DNA from: Verrucomicrobiia bacterium
GTDB taxonomy: Bacteria; Verrucomicrobiota; Verrucomicrobiia; Opitutales; Cerasicoccaceae
Length of the DNA: 64,000 nt
NCBI GenBank assembly: GCA_030432235.1
Contig: JAUIHT010000001.1
Location: 868,001 to 932,000, forward strand
Reading direction: 5' to 3'
The notes under the pieces were generated by a model. That model worked only from the letters and a program-made list of their open reading frames with translations. It was not told where the DNA came from and searched no databases. The position numbers and the translations under genes were made by a program. Every line of letters begins with the position of its first letter. Within the stretch, counting starts at the first letter, position 1. This document shows positions 16,836-25,108 of the stretch, piece after piece.

Positions 16836-16927
16836 TGCGGGTGCGGAATAATCAGTGCCAATAATAAACTGAATTAAGCCTGCTTGTCTTCTCGACATGC
16901 GTCCTATACTTTGCATATTTTGTCATT
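16836..16927. promoter_or_regulatory. Divergent intergenic promoter region between galM and an AraC regulator
   Basis: 92 AT-richer bases separate the minus-strand galM/fused-oxygenase unit from the plus-strand AraC gene. On the plus strand CCTATACTTTGCATATTTT contains -10-like boxes, and on the minus strand a TTTATTATTGG stretch could serve the opposite promoter. No clear inverted operator was found. This arrangement suggests that the AraC protein controls the galM side. Confidence 0.4.
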
Positions 16928-17806
16928 ATGCTGGAAAATCTGAAGATTCCGTCAGTCTATGACGGTTTTCTCTTCCTGGCCGAATCGGTGCGCAACCCGC
17001 CCGCGCTCAAGCCCCATCATCACAATGAGCTGGAGCTGAATCTGGTCGTGCGTGGGAACATTACCTACGTGGTCGGCTCGCGGCGTTTCACTTTTTCCCA
17101 GCGCACGCTCTTGTGGATGTTCCCGGCTCAGGAGCATCAACTGGTGGACCGGTCGGACGACGCGCAATACTACGTGGCCGTTTTCAAGCCGGCTCTCATT
17201 GCCGGAGCCTGCCGTGCCCGGCGCTATCAGGGGCTTAAGCGGAAGCGGCTGAACGAGGGCGGCGTTCTGCATACCAAGCTCGACCCGGCCGCCTTCGACC
17301 TGGTGCGCCGCACTATGGACGCCCTGGTGGAGGACGGACTCGACCCGGCCGTCCTCAACCGCGAGGCGGGCTTCGGTATCAACTCGGACTTCACTTTTGA
17401 GCACCATGACCCCGACTGGCTCAACGCCGGTCTGCGCCACCTGCTGCTGCTCTCCTGGCGCTATCAGCGCGGGCCCGCCGTCGGTGGCGGTTCCGCGCTC
17501 CATCCGGGCGTGAGCAAGGCGCTGGCCCTGATGGGCGATGCGGCGGGTTCGGACGAGCTTGCGATTCTTGCGCGCCGCTGCGGTCTGAGTCCATCGTACT
17601 TGAGTCGAATTTTCCATCGTCAGGTGGGGGTTCCGCTTTGCCGTTACCGAAATTCCGTTCGCCTGGGCCGGTTTTGGGAGGCCTACCGTGACGGCAGTCG
17701 CGGCACGGTGCTAGATGCCGCGTTGGACGCCGGCTTCGGCAGCTACCCGCAGTTTTACCGTGTGTTCAAGCAGGCATATGGCACGGGGCCGCGTGAGAGC
17801 CATTAG
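16928..17806 (+). CDS. AraC-family transcriptional regulator
   Basis: 292 residues: N-terminal cupin-type sugar-sensing region (HHHNELELNLVVRGN, then the WMFPAQEHQLVDRS barrel turn) and C-terminal double HTH (LAILARRCGLSPSYLSRIF and VLDAALDAGFGSYPQFYRVF). It is divergent from galM and the fused oxygenase and convergent with the P450 gene. Probably senses a sugar or its derivative; the ligand is unknown. Confidence 0.9.
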   Translation: MLENLKIPSVYDGFLFLAESVRNPPALKPHHHNELELNLVVRGNITYVVGSRRFTFSQRTLLWMFPAQEHQLVDRSDDAQYYVAVFKPALIAGACRARRYQGLKRKRLNEGGVLHTKLDPAAFDLVRRTMDALVEDGLDPAVLNREAGFGINSDFTFEHHDPDWLNAGLRHLLLLSWRYQRGPAVGGGSALHPGVSKALALMGDAAGSDELAILARRCGLSPSYLSRIFHRQVGVPLCRYRNSVRLGRFWEAYRDGSRGTVLDAALDAGFGSYPQFYRVFKQAYGTGPRESH

Positions 17807-17910
17807 GAGGTTGCCAATCGGTACACGGCCTTCCGGTAAGCTTCGCCAATGGGTTTGAATCGGTTCCAAGGTGTTCGGGGTGGAGACATCCTTTGCTTTT
17901 ATCATGCCCT

Positions 17911-19062
17911 TTAGTACGACTTTGTTGCCGGGTGCCAGCGGGTGACGAGTTTTTCGTAACCGATTTTGCGGGCATAGTCGGCAGCCTTTTCGATGTGGTC
18001 TTCGCGCTCAAGGACCTCGATGCGCTCGACGCGCTCGCTGAGCTTGAGAATGAGTCCGCGCATAATGGCCCGGGCATGATGCGCGCCGAGACAGTTGTGG
18101 ATGCCGAAGCCGAAGGCCACGTGTGGATTGGGTTTGCGGTCGAGTTTGACCGTGTTGGGATCTTCAAACACCTCCGCGTCGCGATTGGCCGAGGACCACG
18201 CCAGCGAAACGCGTCCACCGGCCTGAACGGTATGCCCGTGCACGTCGGTGTCGTGGGGGCAGACACGACCGATGTGAGTGAGCGGGATGTACATGCGGAA
18301 AAACTCTTCAGCGGCGGTGTTGATCATCTCGGGGTGCTCGCGGATGCAAGCCAGCGCTTTGGGGTTGTCGGCGAAGTAGGCGATAATGCGTACCGCGGTA
18401 TAAATGATCGTGTCCCGCCCGCCGGCGAAAGCGATATTCGCATAGCCCAGCTTTTCTTCCATGCTGAGCTTGCGCCCCTGGAACTCGGCCTGGTTGAGGG
18501 CGCTGAAAAAGTCTTCGCCCGGGCTTTGCTCCGCTTGCTCGAACATGCTGCGGCAATACTGCTCCATGAAGGCGCCTTTGGAGCTGCCGTCGCCTTCTTT
18601 AAAGACATGTACGCCCCAGCCGATCCAGGTTTCCGCCTCCTTTTCATCGACGTTGAGCAGGTAGGTGAGGGCATGGGACTGAAGCGGAATGGCGAATTCG
18701 CGCAGTATCTCGATGCGGTCTTGTTGCAGTGCTTCGTCGATCAGACGGTTCTGTAGAGCATCCAGCTTCGCCTGAAACTCCGGTAGCTTGGGGCGAAGGA
18801 AAAACGGCTCGACCAGCTTGCGGTATTCGCTGTGCACTGGCGGGTCGACCTCAAGAGGGTACTGCCGGACGGTGCGCACATCCTCCTCGGAGGGGATGGG
18901 CACGCGGCGCGGGGCATCCGAGCTGTAGGTTTTCCAGTCCTTGGCGGCTTTGCGGACATCCTTGTGCCGCAGGATCATGGGGATGGTTTCCCCCTGGAAA
19001 TCACCCAGGTGGATGGGGCAGCGCTCACGCGCTTCGCGGAAAGGATCGTCGGGGTCGGGCAT
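17911..19062 (-). CDS. Cytochrome P450 monooxygenase
   Basis: 383 residues, soluble class I bacterial P450. Heme-ligand loop [10 protein letters not shown] with Cys324, I-helix oxygen-activation motif AGGRDT (213-218) and ExxR (EEFFR, 252-256) are intact. It is 24 bases after a [2Fe-2S] ferredoxin gene and co-directional, so that ferredoxin is its likely electron donor. A marine precedent is the P450/ferredoxin/reductase system that oxidatively demethylates 6-O-methyl-D-galactose from porphyran; the adjacent aldose epimerase would fit a sugar substrate. That match is inference. No stand-alone ferredoxin reductase gene is nearby. Confidence 0.93.
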   Translation of the reverse strand: MPDPDDPFREARERCPIHLGDFQGETIPMILRHKDVRKAAKDWKTYSSDAPRRVPIPSEEDVRTVRQYPLEVDPPVHSEYRKLVEPFFLRPKLPEFQAKLDALQNRLIDEALQQDRIEILREFAIPLQSHALTYLLNVDEKEAETWIGWGVHVFKEGDGSSKGAFMEQYCRSMFEQAEQSPGEDFFSALNQAEFQGRKLSMEEKLGYANIAFAGGRDTIIYTAVRIIAYFADNPKALACIREHPEMINTAAEEFFRMYIPLTHIGRVCPHDTDVHGHTVQAGGRVSLAWSSANRDAEVFEDPNTVKLDRKPNPHVAFGFGIHNCLGAHHARAIMRGLILKLSERVERIEVLEREDHIEKAADYARKIGYEKLVTRWHPATKSY

Positions 19063-19086
19063 TCTTCTTCCGGGATTGGGGTTCGA

Positions 19087-19404
19087 TTAATCTTCGGCGG
19101 GGGCGACCTCTACGACGAGGCCGTCGAGTGCGTCGGTCAGTTCCACCTGGCAGCCCAGGCGGCTGTTTGCCTTTCGCTGCTCGTTGAAGTCCAGCGTGTC
19201 ATCCTCCATATCTTCGGGCGGGCCAACGCGCTCCATCCATTCGGGAGAGACATACACGTGGCAGGTGGAGCATGAGCAGACGCCGCCGCAGTCACCCTCG
19301 ATACCTTCGATTTCGTGCTCGCGGCCGATTTCCATAAGAGTTCCGCATCCGTCGGGTACCACGACTTCTTTTCCATCTCGAGTGATAAAGGTTACTTTGG
19401 GCAT
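19087..19404 (-). CDS. Adrenodoxin-type [2Fe-2S] ferredoxin
   Basis: 105 residues. Cluster cysteines are in GDCGGVCSCSTCHVYV with the fourth in SRLGCQVEL, the spacing of vertebrate-type/putidaredoxin-like ferredoxins. Family motif VTFITRDGKEVVV at the N terminus. Upstream of and co-directional with the P450 gene, whose electron donor it probably is. The reductase must come from elsewhere; the NqrF-like domain of the fused oxygenases is an untested possibility. Confidence 0.94.
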   Translation of the reverse strand: MPKVTFITRDGKEVVVPDGCGTLMEIGREHEIEGIEGDCGGVCSCSTCHVYVSPEWMERVGPPEDMEDDTLDFNEQRKANSRLGCQVELTDALDGLVVEVAPAED

Positions 19405-19531
19405 GTTTCTATGGGTTGGTTATTAGCAATTCGAATCTTGCCGTTAAGCATACCAATATGCGTGGCGCCGTTCCACACCCAGAAATGCACAAAGTAGTAC
19501 TTTGTTGTAATTCGGCCGTGGCTTCCGTAAT

Positions 19532-20395
19532 TCAATCGACTTCCGCGGCCGTTACGCGCTTGCGGTACTCACGCGGGGACATGGCGTATTTTTGCCTGAA
19601 GCGCCGATTGAAATTGGACAGGTTGCCAAAGCCACTTTCGAACGCCACCTCGATGACGGGAAGATCGGTTTCCATCAGCAGGCGGCAGGCGTGGCCGAGC
19701 CGGATTTCCGTCAAAAACTCCTGATATGTTTTCTGGGTCGCCTTTTTGAAAATGCGGCTGAAATGCGCGGGCGTCACATGGATCCTTTTCGCGAGGACTT
19801 TGTGGGAAAGGTCTTCCTGGAAGTGCTCCAGGATGTAGTGGCAGGTGCTGTGGATTCGCTCCGTGTCGTTGAGGTCCACGCTGCCGGCATACCCCGGGCT
19901 GGACAGGACGCGCGGCGGGCTTGCCGAGCACAGGAGATGGATGAGCTCAAAGAAGAGCGCCCAGCGCTGTGTGGGCTTTGCATTGTGCAGCTTGGTTAAC
20001 AGTTCTCCTGCCAGGGAACCGGTTTTGCTGTCGAAAGCCAGACCGAGCCGGGCGCGGTCCATCAGACGCGAGAACGCTTCCAGCTCCGGTGTGTTGTCCA
20101 GAAGCCCTTGAGCCATACCGCGGTCGAACTGCAGGACTTCGGAAACGGCCCGGCCACGGAACTGCCTGGGGTTGCTGTATCCGTGGGGAAGGTTTTCGCC
20201 AATCATACAGAGGTCACCCGGCGCGAAACTGCCGATGTGGTTACCGATGATGCGCGTGCCGCTGCTTTCGGCGATGTAGGTGATTTCGAGCTCCGGATGA
20301 TAGTGGTAGGGATAGCTGAAGCGTGGCTCTATAAATTCCCTGACCAAAAAGCTCTGCCGGGACGGCGACAGGATGGTCTCACGGAGAACTTTCAC
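19532..20395 (-). CDS. AraC-family transcriptional regulator
   Basis: 287 residues with an N-terminal cupin (YPYHYHPELEITYI, then FAPGDLCMIGENLPHGY) and two C-terminal HTH motifs (HKVLAKRIHVTPAHFSRIF and VIEVAFESGFGNLSNFNRRF, ending MSPREYRKRV). It lies upstream of the ferredoxin-P450 pair on the same strand (127-base gap) and is divergent from the second corrinoid methyltransferase operon, so it may control either or both. Confidence 0.9.
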   Translation of the reverse strand: MKVLRETILSPSRQSFLVREFIEPRFSYPYHYHPELEITYIAESSGTRIIGNHIGSFAPGDLCMIGENLPHGYSNPRQFRGRAVSEVLQFDRGMAQGLLDNTPELEAFSRLMDRARLGLAFDSKTGSLAGELLTKLHNAKPTQRWALFFELIHLLCSASPPRVLSSPGYAGSVDLNDTERIHSTCHYILEHFQEDLSHKVLAKRIHVTPAHFSRIFKKATQKTYQEFLTEIRLGHACRLLMETDLPVIEVAFESGFGNLSNFNRRFRQKYAMSPREYRKRVTAAEVD

Positions 20396-20494
20396 TCAGC
20401 TACGTTGCGCGGGCAGTAGGGATTTAGCAACAAAATACCGGTTTTGCCGTGTCCCATAGAAGAATTTTCTAACCCAGAACTGTATGCTGACGGT

Positions 20495-21550
20495 ATGAAT
20501 ACTTCTCCTCCTGCTGGTATGAGTCGGCGAGATGTGGTAATCACGGCGCTCCGTGGCGAGAAACCGCCTTATGTTCCCTGGTCGTTCCGATTTACCCGGG
20601 AGCCGCGCCAGGCGTTGTGCGCACACTACGGTGTGGCCGACGAGGAGCTGGACCAGAGGTTGGGCAATCATTTAGTCGAGTTGGGCAGCGACATCGGCTT
20701 TTTTGAAGACTTGGGTAGGGACAAGCACCGGGACGTGTTTGGCGTGGTGTGGGACCGCAGCGTCGACAAGGACATCGGCATTGTCTGTGACTTCCCCCTG
20801 AAGGAGCCGACGCTTGAGGGCTACGCATTCCCGGACCCGCTGGATGAACGCTTCTTTGCTGATATCGAGGCCAAATGCGGACGGCAGCCGGATTGCTTCC
20901 GGCTCTTCTGTTTGGGGTTCTCTCTTTTTGAGCGGGCATGGACGCTACGTGGCATGGAAAATCTCATGATGGATTTTCTGGAGGAGCCGGAGTTCGTCGA
21001 GGAGCTGCTGACGCGCATCGCGGATTACAATCTCGCGCAGGTGAAGAAGGCGCTGACCTACGATATCGACGGCGTCTACTATGGCGATGACTGGGGCCAG
21101 CAGCAGGGGCTGATCATGGGCTATCCGCGCTGGAAAGAGTTTATTTACCCACAGTTGGAGCGTATGTACGGCCTCGTTAAGGCGGCGGGAAAGTTCCAGT
21201 TTATTCATTCGTGTGGTGATGTCGACGAGCTCTTCCCCGACCTGATCGCGCTTGGGCTGGACTGCTTCAACCCCTTCCAGCCGGAGGTCATGGATACCTT
21301 TGCCCTGATGCAGCAGTACCGGGAGCAGTTGTCCTTCTGGGGAGGGCTGTCCACCCAAAGCACGCTCCCGTATGGCAGTCCGGAAAAAGTCCGTCGCGAA
21401 TCCGAGCGGCTTCTCGAGGCGGGTTCACTGGGCAACTATATCTTTTCCCCATCGCATGCCGTGGAGAGTGATGTGCCGATGGAGAATATGCTGACTTTCA
21501 TTGAAACGGCACAGACCCAGGGGGCAGGAATCATGATTTCGGGAGCGTGA
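20495..21550 (+). CDS. Uroporphyrinogen decarboxylase-family methyltransferase (first of three)
   Basis: About 351 residues from the ATG at 20495; an upstream in-frame start at 20444 lies in the divergent promoter. UroD/MtaA-like barrel with the zinc-type HxC motif in FIHSCGDVDEL and FWGGLSTQSTLPYGSPE close to the C terminus. It resembles the UroD-family protein at 2807 (same FWGG..TQ.TLP.G block). Being first in an operon with a corrinoid protein it could be the substrate-specific methyltransferase I, as MtvB/OdmB-type enzymes of O-demethylating acetogens are believed to be of this superfamily. Substrate unknown. Confidence 0.8.
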   Translation: MNTSPPAGMSRRDVVITALRGEKPPYVPWSFRFTREPRQALCAHYGVADEELDQRLGNHLVELGSDIGFFEDLGRDKHRDVFGVVWDRSVDKDIGIVCDFPLKEPTLEGYAFPDPLDERFFADIEAKCGRQPDCFRLFCLGFSLFERAWTLRGMENLMMDFLEEPEFVEELLTRIADYNLAQVKKALTYDIDGVYYGDDWGQQQGLIMGYPRWKEFIYPQLERMYGLVKAAGKFQFIHSCGDVDELFPDLIALGLDCFNPFQPEVMDTFALMQQYREQLSFWGGLSTQSTLPYGSPEKVRRESERLLEAGSLGNYIFSPSHAVESDVPMENMLTFIETAQTQGAGIMISGA

Positions 21551-21662
21551 AGCGGAACGCCAATCAGTGATATATCAGAGTATCAGAAGATGCTCTTATA
21601 ATATTAGAATTCGATAAGCAATATTGCTATTATATATGCGCACAGTAAAAGCCCCTAATGAC

Positions 21663-22289
21663 ATGAGTGAAATTCTAAATACCCTGACCGAGTCCATCAA
21701 AGCGGGCAAACGCAAGGATGCCAAAGCCGCAACCGAGCAAGCCCTGTCTGAAAACATCGATCCGCAGCAAATCCTGGCCGCACTCACAATGGGCATGGAT
21801 GACGTGGGTCGCCGTTTTAAGGCCAATGAAATATTTGTGCCCGAAGTGCTTGTCGCCGCCCGCTCTATGAAAAGCAGTATGGAGCTGCTGGAGCCCGTCC
21901 TGGCGGAATCAGGTTATACGCCCGATCACACCGTCATCATCGGTACGGTTGAAGGTGACTTGCATGATATCGGCAAGAACCTCGTAGCCATGATGCTGAA
22001 AGGCGCCAATTTCTCCGTTGTCGATTTGGGCACCAATGTGGGAGCGCAGGCTTTCGTCGAAGCCGCTCAGACTCACAAGGCCAGCCTTATCGGCCTTTCC
22101 GCCCTGTTGACCACCACCATGACGGCCATGCGCGAAGCCGTGGCGCTGTTCCGCGAGCAAGGCCTCGCCGCCAAGGTGATGATTGGCGGAGCACCTATCA
22201 CCGAACAGTTCGCTCAGGATATCGGGGCCGACGGCTATGCTACGGACGCCGCCAGTAGTGTCGACCTGGCCCGTTCGCTGGTCGCCTGA
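21663..22289 (+). CDS. Corrinoid (B12-binding) methyl-carrier protein
   Basis: About 208 residues from the ATG at 21663; an upstream non-ATG start at 21624 is less likely. Helical cap followed by a B12-binding domain with the base-off ligand motif GDLHDIGKNL and downstream SALLTTTM and GGAPIT. It carries methyl between the UroD-family proteins encoded on either side. Close paralog of MtaC at 5507. A 112-base AT-rich gap precedes it, so it may have its own promoter. Confidence 0.93.
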   Translation: MSEILNTLTESIKAGKRKDAKAATEQALSENIDPQQILAALTMGMDDVGRRFKANEIFVPEVLVAARSMKSSMELLEPVLAESGYTPDHTVIIGTVEGDLHDIGKNLVAMMLKGANFSVVDLGTNVGAQAFVEAAQTHKASLIGLSALLTTTMTAMREAVALFREQGLAAKVMIGGAPITEQFAQDIGADGYATDAASSVDLARSLVA

Positions 22290-22336
22290 GCGTGACGGTC
22301 GGGCCTGCGTTTATTCAACCAAGCAAACCTGCAACC

Positions 22337-23368
22337 ATGGATAATCTCTACTTGAAACTCGCAAGTAAGGGCCACCGTGCTCCCATTGCCACCGACCTCG
22401 TCTTGCATGAGCGGCCCGATCCCGAGGCGGTCTTGCTCGACGGCGGACGCTTGGGCGAGGTCGTTATCGAAACCGCCGATCGCTTTGGCACACCGTTGGC
22501 GATACCGCTGATGGACTTGCGCGTGGAAAAGGAGGCGTTGCTATCGGCCATGGGAATTGCCGCGGCGAGTATCCCCGGCTACCACTTCGAGGAGCCTCCG
22601 CCGCCGATCGATGACGTGGCGCCTACGCCTCGCATGGAAGCCACCTGCGAGGGTATCGCCCGGGTGGCTGACGTGCCGGCGTTGCTGCCGATGGGTATGT
22701 GCATCGGGCCCTTTTCGCTTATGACCAAACTGGTCAGTGACCCCATCACACCGGTTTACATGGCCGGTACGGGTGCCACCGCCGAGGAGGACGAGGACGT
22801 CGATACGCTCGAAAAATGCCTTCAGCTCGGGCTACCGCTCATCCTGCAGTACATCGAGGCACAGGTCGATGCCGGGGCGCGCGCCATGATTGTCTGCGAG
22901 CCTGCGGCCAACATGGTGTATTTTTCGCCGAACCAACTGGCTGAGTCCTTCGGCATCTTTGACCGATACGTCATGGATGGGTTGAGGCAGATTCGCGACC
23001 TGCTGGCCCGGCGCGGCGTGGACTTTATCCTCCACGATTGCGGTGAGCTCACCGACGGGATGGTCAGGCGTTTCGGTGAGCTGCACCCGGCCATGCTAAG
23101 CCTGGGCAGTTCCCGCGTCCTCTGGGAAGACGCCGCACTTCTGCCCAAGGATGTCGTGCTGTACGGCAACCTTCCCTCGAAACGCTTTTTCGCGAAGGAT
23201 TTGAGCACCGCGCAAGTCGAGGCCGCCGCCTGTGACCTGCTTGGTCGGATGCAGGCCGCAGACCATCCCTTTGTATTGGGGAGCGAATGCGATATCCTCA
23301 GCGTGAGTGGGAGTGAAGCGGAAATCACTTCCAAGATAGAAGCTTTTTTACACGCGAAAAACTCCTAA
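22337..23368 (+). CDS. Uroporphyrinogen decarboxylase-family methyltransferase (second of three)
   Basis: About 343 residues from ATG at 22337 (a GTG at 22292, three bases after the corrinoid gene, is an alternative). UroD barrel with HDC in FILHDCGEL and a later Cys in LGSECDILSVSG, a candidate zinc set. The rest (FSLMTKLVSDPI, MIVCEPAANMVYFSPNQ) is typical of MtaA/MtbA-like proteins of corrinoid systems. It may demethylate the substrate or move methyl onward; it diverges clearly from the two neighbours, so the three are unlikely to be redundant. Confidence 0.8.
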   Translation: MDNLYLKLASKGHRAPIATDLVLHERPDPEAVLLDGGRLGEVVIETADRFGTPLAIPLMDLRVEKEALLSAMGIAAASIPGYHFEEPPPPIDDVAPTPRMEATCEGIARVADVPALLPMGMCIGPFSLMTKLVSDPITPVYMAGTGATAEEDEDVDTLEKCLQLGLPLILQYIEAQVDAGARAMIVCEPAANMVYFSPNQLAESFGIFDRYVMDGLRQIRDLLARRGVDFILHDCGELTDGMVRRFGELHPAMLSLGSSRVLWEDAALLPKDVVLYGNLPSKRFFAKDLSTAQVEAAACDLLGRMQAADHPFVLGSECDILSVSGSEAEITSKIEAFLHAKNS

Positions 23369-23381
23369 CCCCATAAACCTC

Positions 23382-24383
23382 ATGACCCCTTTTCAGCGAT
23401 ACCAGGCAGTGCTTCGCGGCGAGCCGGTGGACTTCTCTCCGCGCATCCCCATCGTCATGCAGTACGCGGCCGAGCTTATCGGAAGCAACTACGGGGCCTT
23501 CGCCTCGGACTACAACGTGCTCACCAAGGCCAACCTCCATTGTGCCGAGCGTTTTGGCTTCGAGCAGCTCAGCACGATTTCTGATCCCTACCGGGAAACC
23601 GCCGGGTTTGGCGCGCCCATCAAGTTCCACGAGAACGCCGTGCCCGAATGCCTGGAGCATCCCTTGGCCGACCTCGATGATATCTCCAGCCTGACCATCC
23701 CCGACCCGTGGGAAGCCCCTCGAATGCGCGACCGCATGGAGGCCATCCGTTTCTATCGAGAGCACACCGGCGATCAATACAGCGTTCTTGGCTGGGTCGA
23801 GGGCCCCGGCGCTCTGGCTGCCGACTTGCGCGGGGTGTCCGATTTCCTCATGGATTTGCTGGAGGAGCCCGAGGCTTGCGCCGAACTGATGAAAATCTGC
23901 GTCGATGCGAACATCCGCTACGCTAAGGAGCAAATCAAGCTGGGCGCCGATACGATTGGGGTGGGGGATGCCATTTGCAGTCAGATCTCCGGTGCGGTCT
24001 ACGAGGATTTGATCTGGCCCGAGGAGAAACGTCTGGTCGATGCCATCAAAGCCGAGGGCGCCACCGTACGCATGCACATCTGCGGTCAGACGAAGCACCT
24101 CTGGCCCAAGCTCAAGGAGGTGCCCATCGACATCCTCGACTGCGATCACATGGTCGATATGACGGCTGCCCGGCAGGTCTTTCCGGCGCATGTCGTGTTG
24201 GCCGGCAACATCGATCCGGTTTCCGGTCTCCGTTTCGGTAAGCCGGAGGACATCGTTGAAAAAATGCGTGCTTGCCAGAGCGAGGCCGGAAGCGGTTTCA
24301 TGGTTGCTGCGGGATGTGAGATTCCGCCGGGCACTTCGGAGGAAAACGTGCAGACGCTCTGCCAACCCTTGCCGGTCGCATGA
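23382..24383 (+). CDS. MtaA-type uroporphyrinogen decarboxylase-family methyltransferase (third of three)
   Basis: 333 residues, the one most like classical MtaA/MtbA methylcobamide methyltransferases in length and motifs: HxC in VRMHICGQTKHLWP and the third ligand Cys in AAGCEIPPGTSEENV near the C terminus. In methanogens such enzymes methylate coenzyme M; in bacteria with this set the acceptor may be another thiol or a folate through a partner. Its stop overlaps the DUF1638 start by four bases (ATGA). Confidence 0.85.
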   Translation: MTPFQRYQAVLRGEPVDFSPRIPIVMQYAAELIGSNYGAFASDYNVLTKANLHCAERFGFEQLSTISDPYRETAGFGAPIKFHENAVPECLEHPLADLDDISSLTIPDPWEAPRMRDRMEAIRFYREHTGDQYSVLGWVEGPGALAADLRGVSDFLMDLLEEPEACAELMKICVDANIRYAKEQIKLGADTIGVGDAICSQISGAVYEDLIWPEEKRLVDAIKAEGATVRMHICGQTKHLWPKLKEVPIDILDCDHMVDMTAARQVFPAHVVLAGNIDPVSGLRFGKPEDIVEKMRACQSEAGSGFMVAAGCEIPPGTSEENVQTLCQPLPVA

Positions 24384-25108
24384 ACGGGCCGGGCCAGACG
24401 CAACCGGATTACGGGCTGCTGGCCTGCGATGTGTTCGCGGATGAACTCGTTGCCTTGGGGGGAGAGTCGCCGCCGTGGCGGGCGCTTACCTTTCTTGAGA
24501 TGGGGCTTCACGACCATCCGGATCAATTACGCCAGCAAGTGCAAAGCAGCATCGCCGAGCTGGAGGCCACGCCCGGCATCAGCCGAATCGTCCTCGCCTA
24601 CGGCTTGTGTGGCAACGGTCTGCTCGGGGTACGCGCGGGGAGGGTGCCTTTGGTCATACCGCGGGCGCATGACTGCATTGCCATGCTTCTGGGCAGTGCG
24701 GCTAGGCGTCAGGCTTTGATGCGGGATGTGCCCGGTGGCTACTTCTACAGTCCCGGCTGGATCCGTGGCGGTCGGGTGCCCGGGCCGGAACGCGATGCTT
24801 ATCTGCGCGACTTATTCCAGGAGCGCTACCCGGATGATCCGGAGCTCGTGGAGGACCTGCTTGAGGCGGACCGTGATACGTTTTCCCATTATCATACCGC
24901 TCTCTATGTCGATGTTACCCAAGACGACGGAGCCAGAAATAAATGCCAGCAGTGTGCGCGGTCATTGAGTTGGAGCTTTCGCATGTTGGAAGGTGATCCT
25001 GCCTGGTTGCGCGATCTGATCTGGGGACAGTGGGACGCCGAGCGCTTTTTAACCGTGCCCCCCGGCGCAAGTATCGCGCTTGATGGTGAAGCTTTAATAG
25101 CGAGATGA
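24380..25108 (+). CDS. DUF1638 family protein
   Basis: 242 residues. The family signature is clear: IVLAYGLCGNGLLGV, VIPRAHDCIAMLLGS and a C-terminal Trp-rich segment (DLIWGQWDAERFL). Conserved Cys residues (GLCG, HDC, KCQQC) suggest a metal or corrinoid-related role. DUF1638 genes are frequently found beside corrinoid methyltransferases, but the biochemical function is not established as far as I know. ATGA overlaps on both sides couple it with the MtaA-like and activator genes. Confidence 0.85.
   Translation: MNGPGQTQPDYGLLACDVFADELVALGGESPPWRALTFLEMGLHDHPDQLRQQVQSSIAELEATPGISRIVLAYGLCGNGLLGVRAGRVPLVIPRAHDCIAMLLGSAARRQALMRDVPGGYFYSPGWIRGGRVPGPERDAYLRDLFQERYPDDPELVEDLLEADRDTFSHYHTALYVDVTQDDGARNKCQQCARSLSWSFRMLEGDPAWLRDLIWGQWDAERFLTVPPGASIALDGEALIAR

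Noticed and set aside
23325-24365. Minus-strand open frame of 346 codons
   Set aside because: Antisense shadow of the MtaA-like gene at 23382-24383; the plus-strand protein has clear HxC and Cys zinc motifs and the shadow has none.
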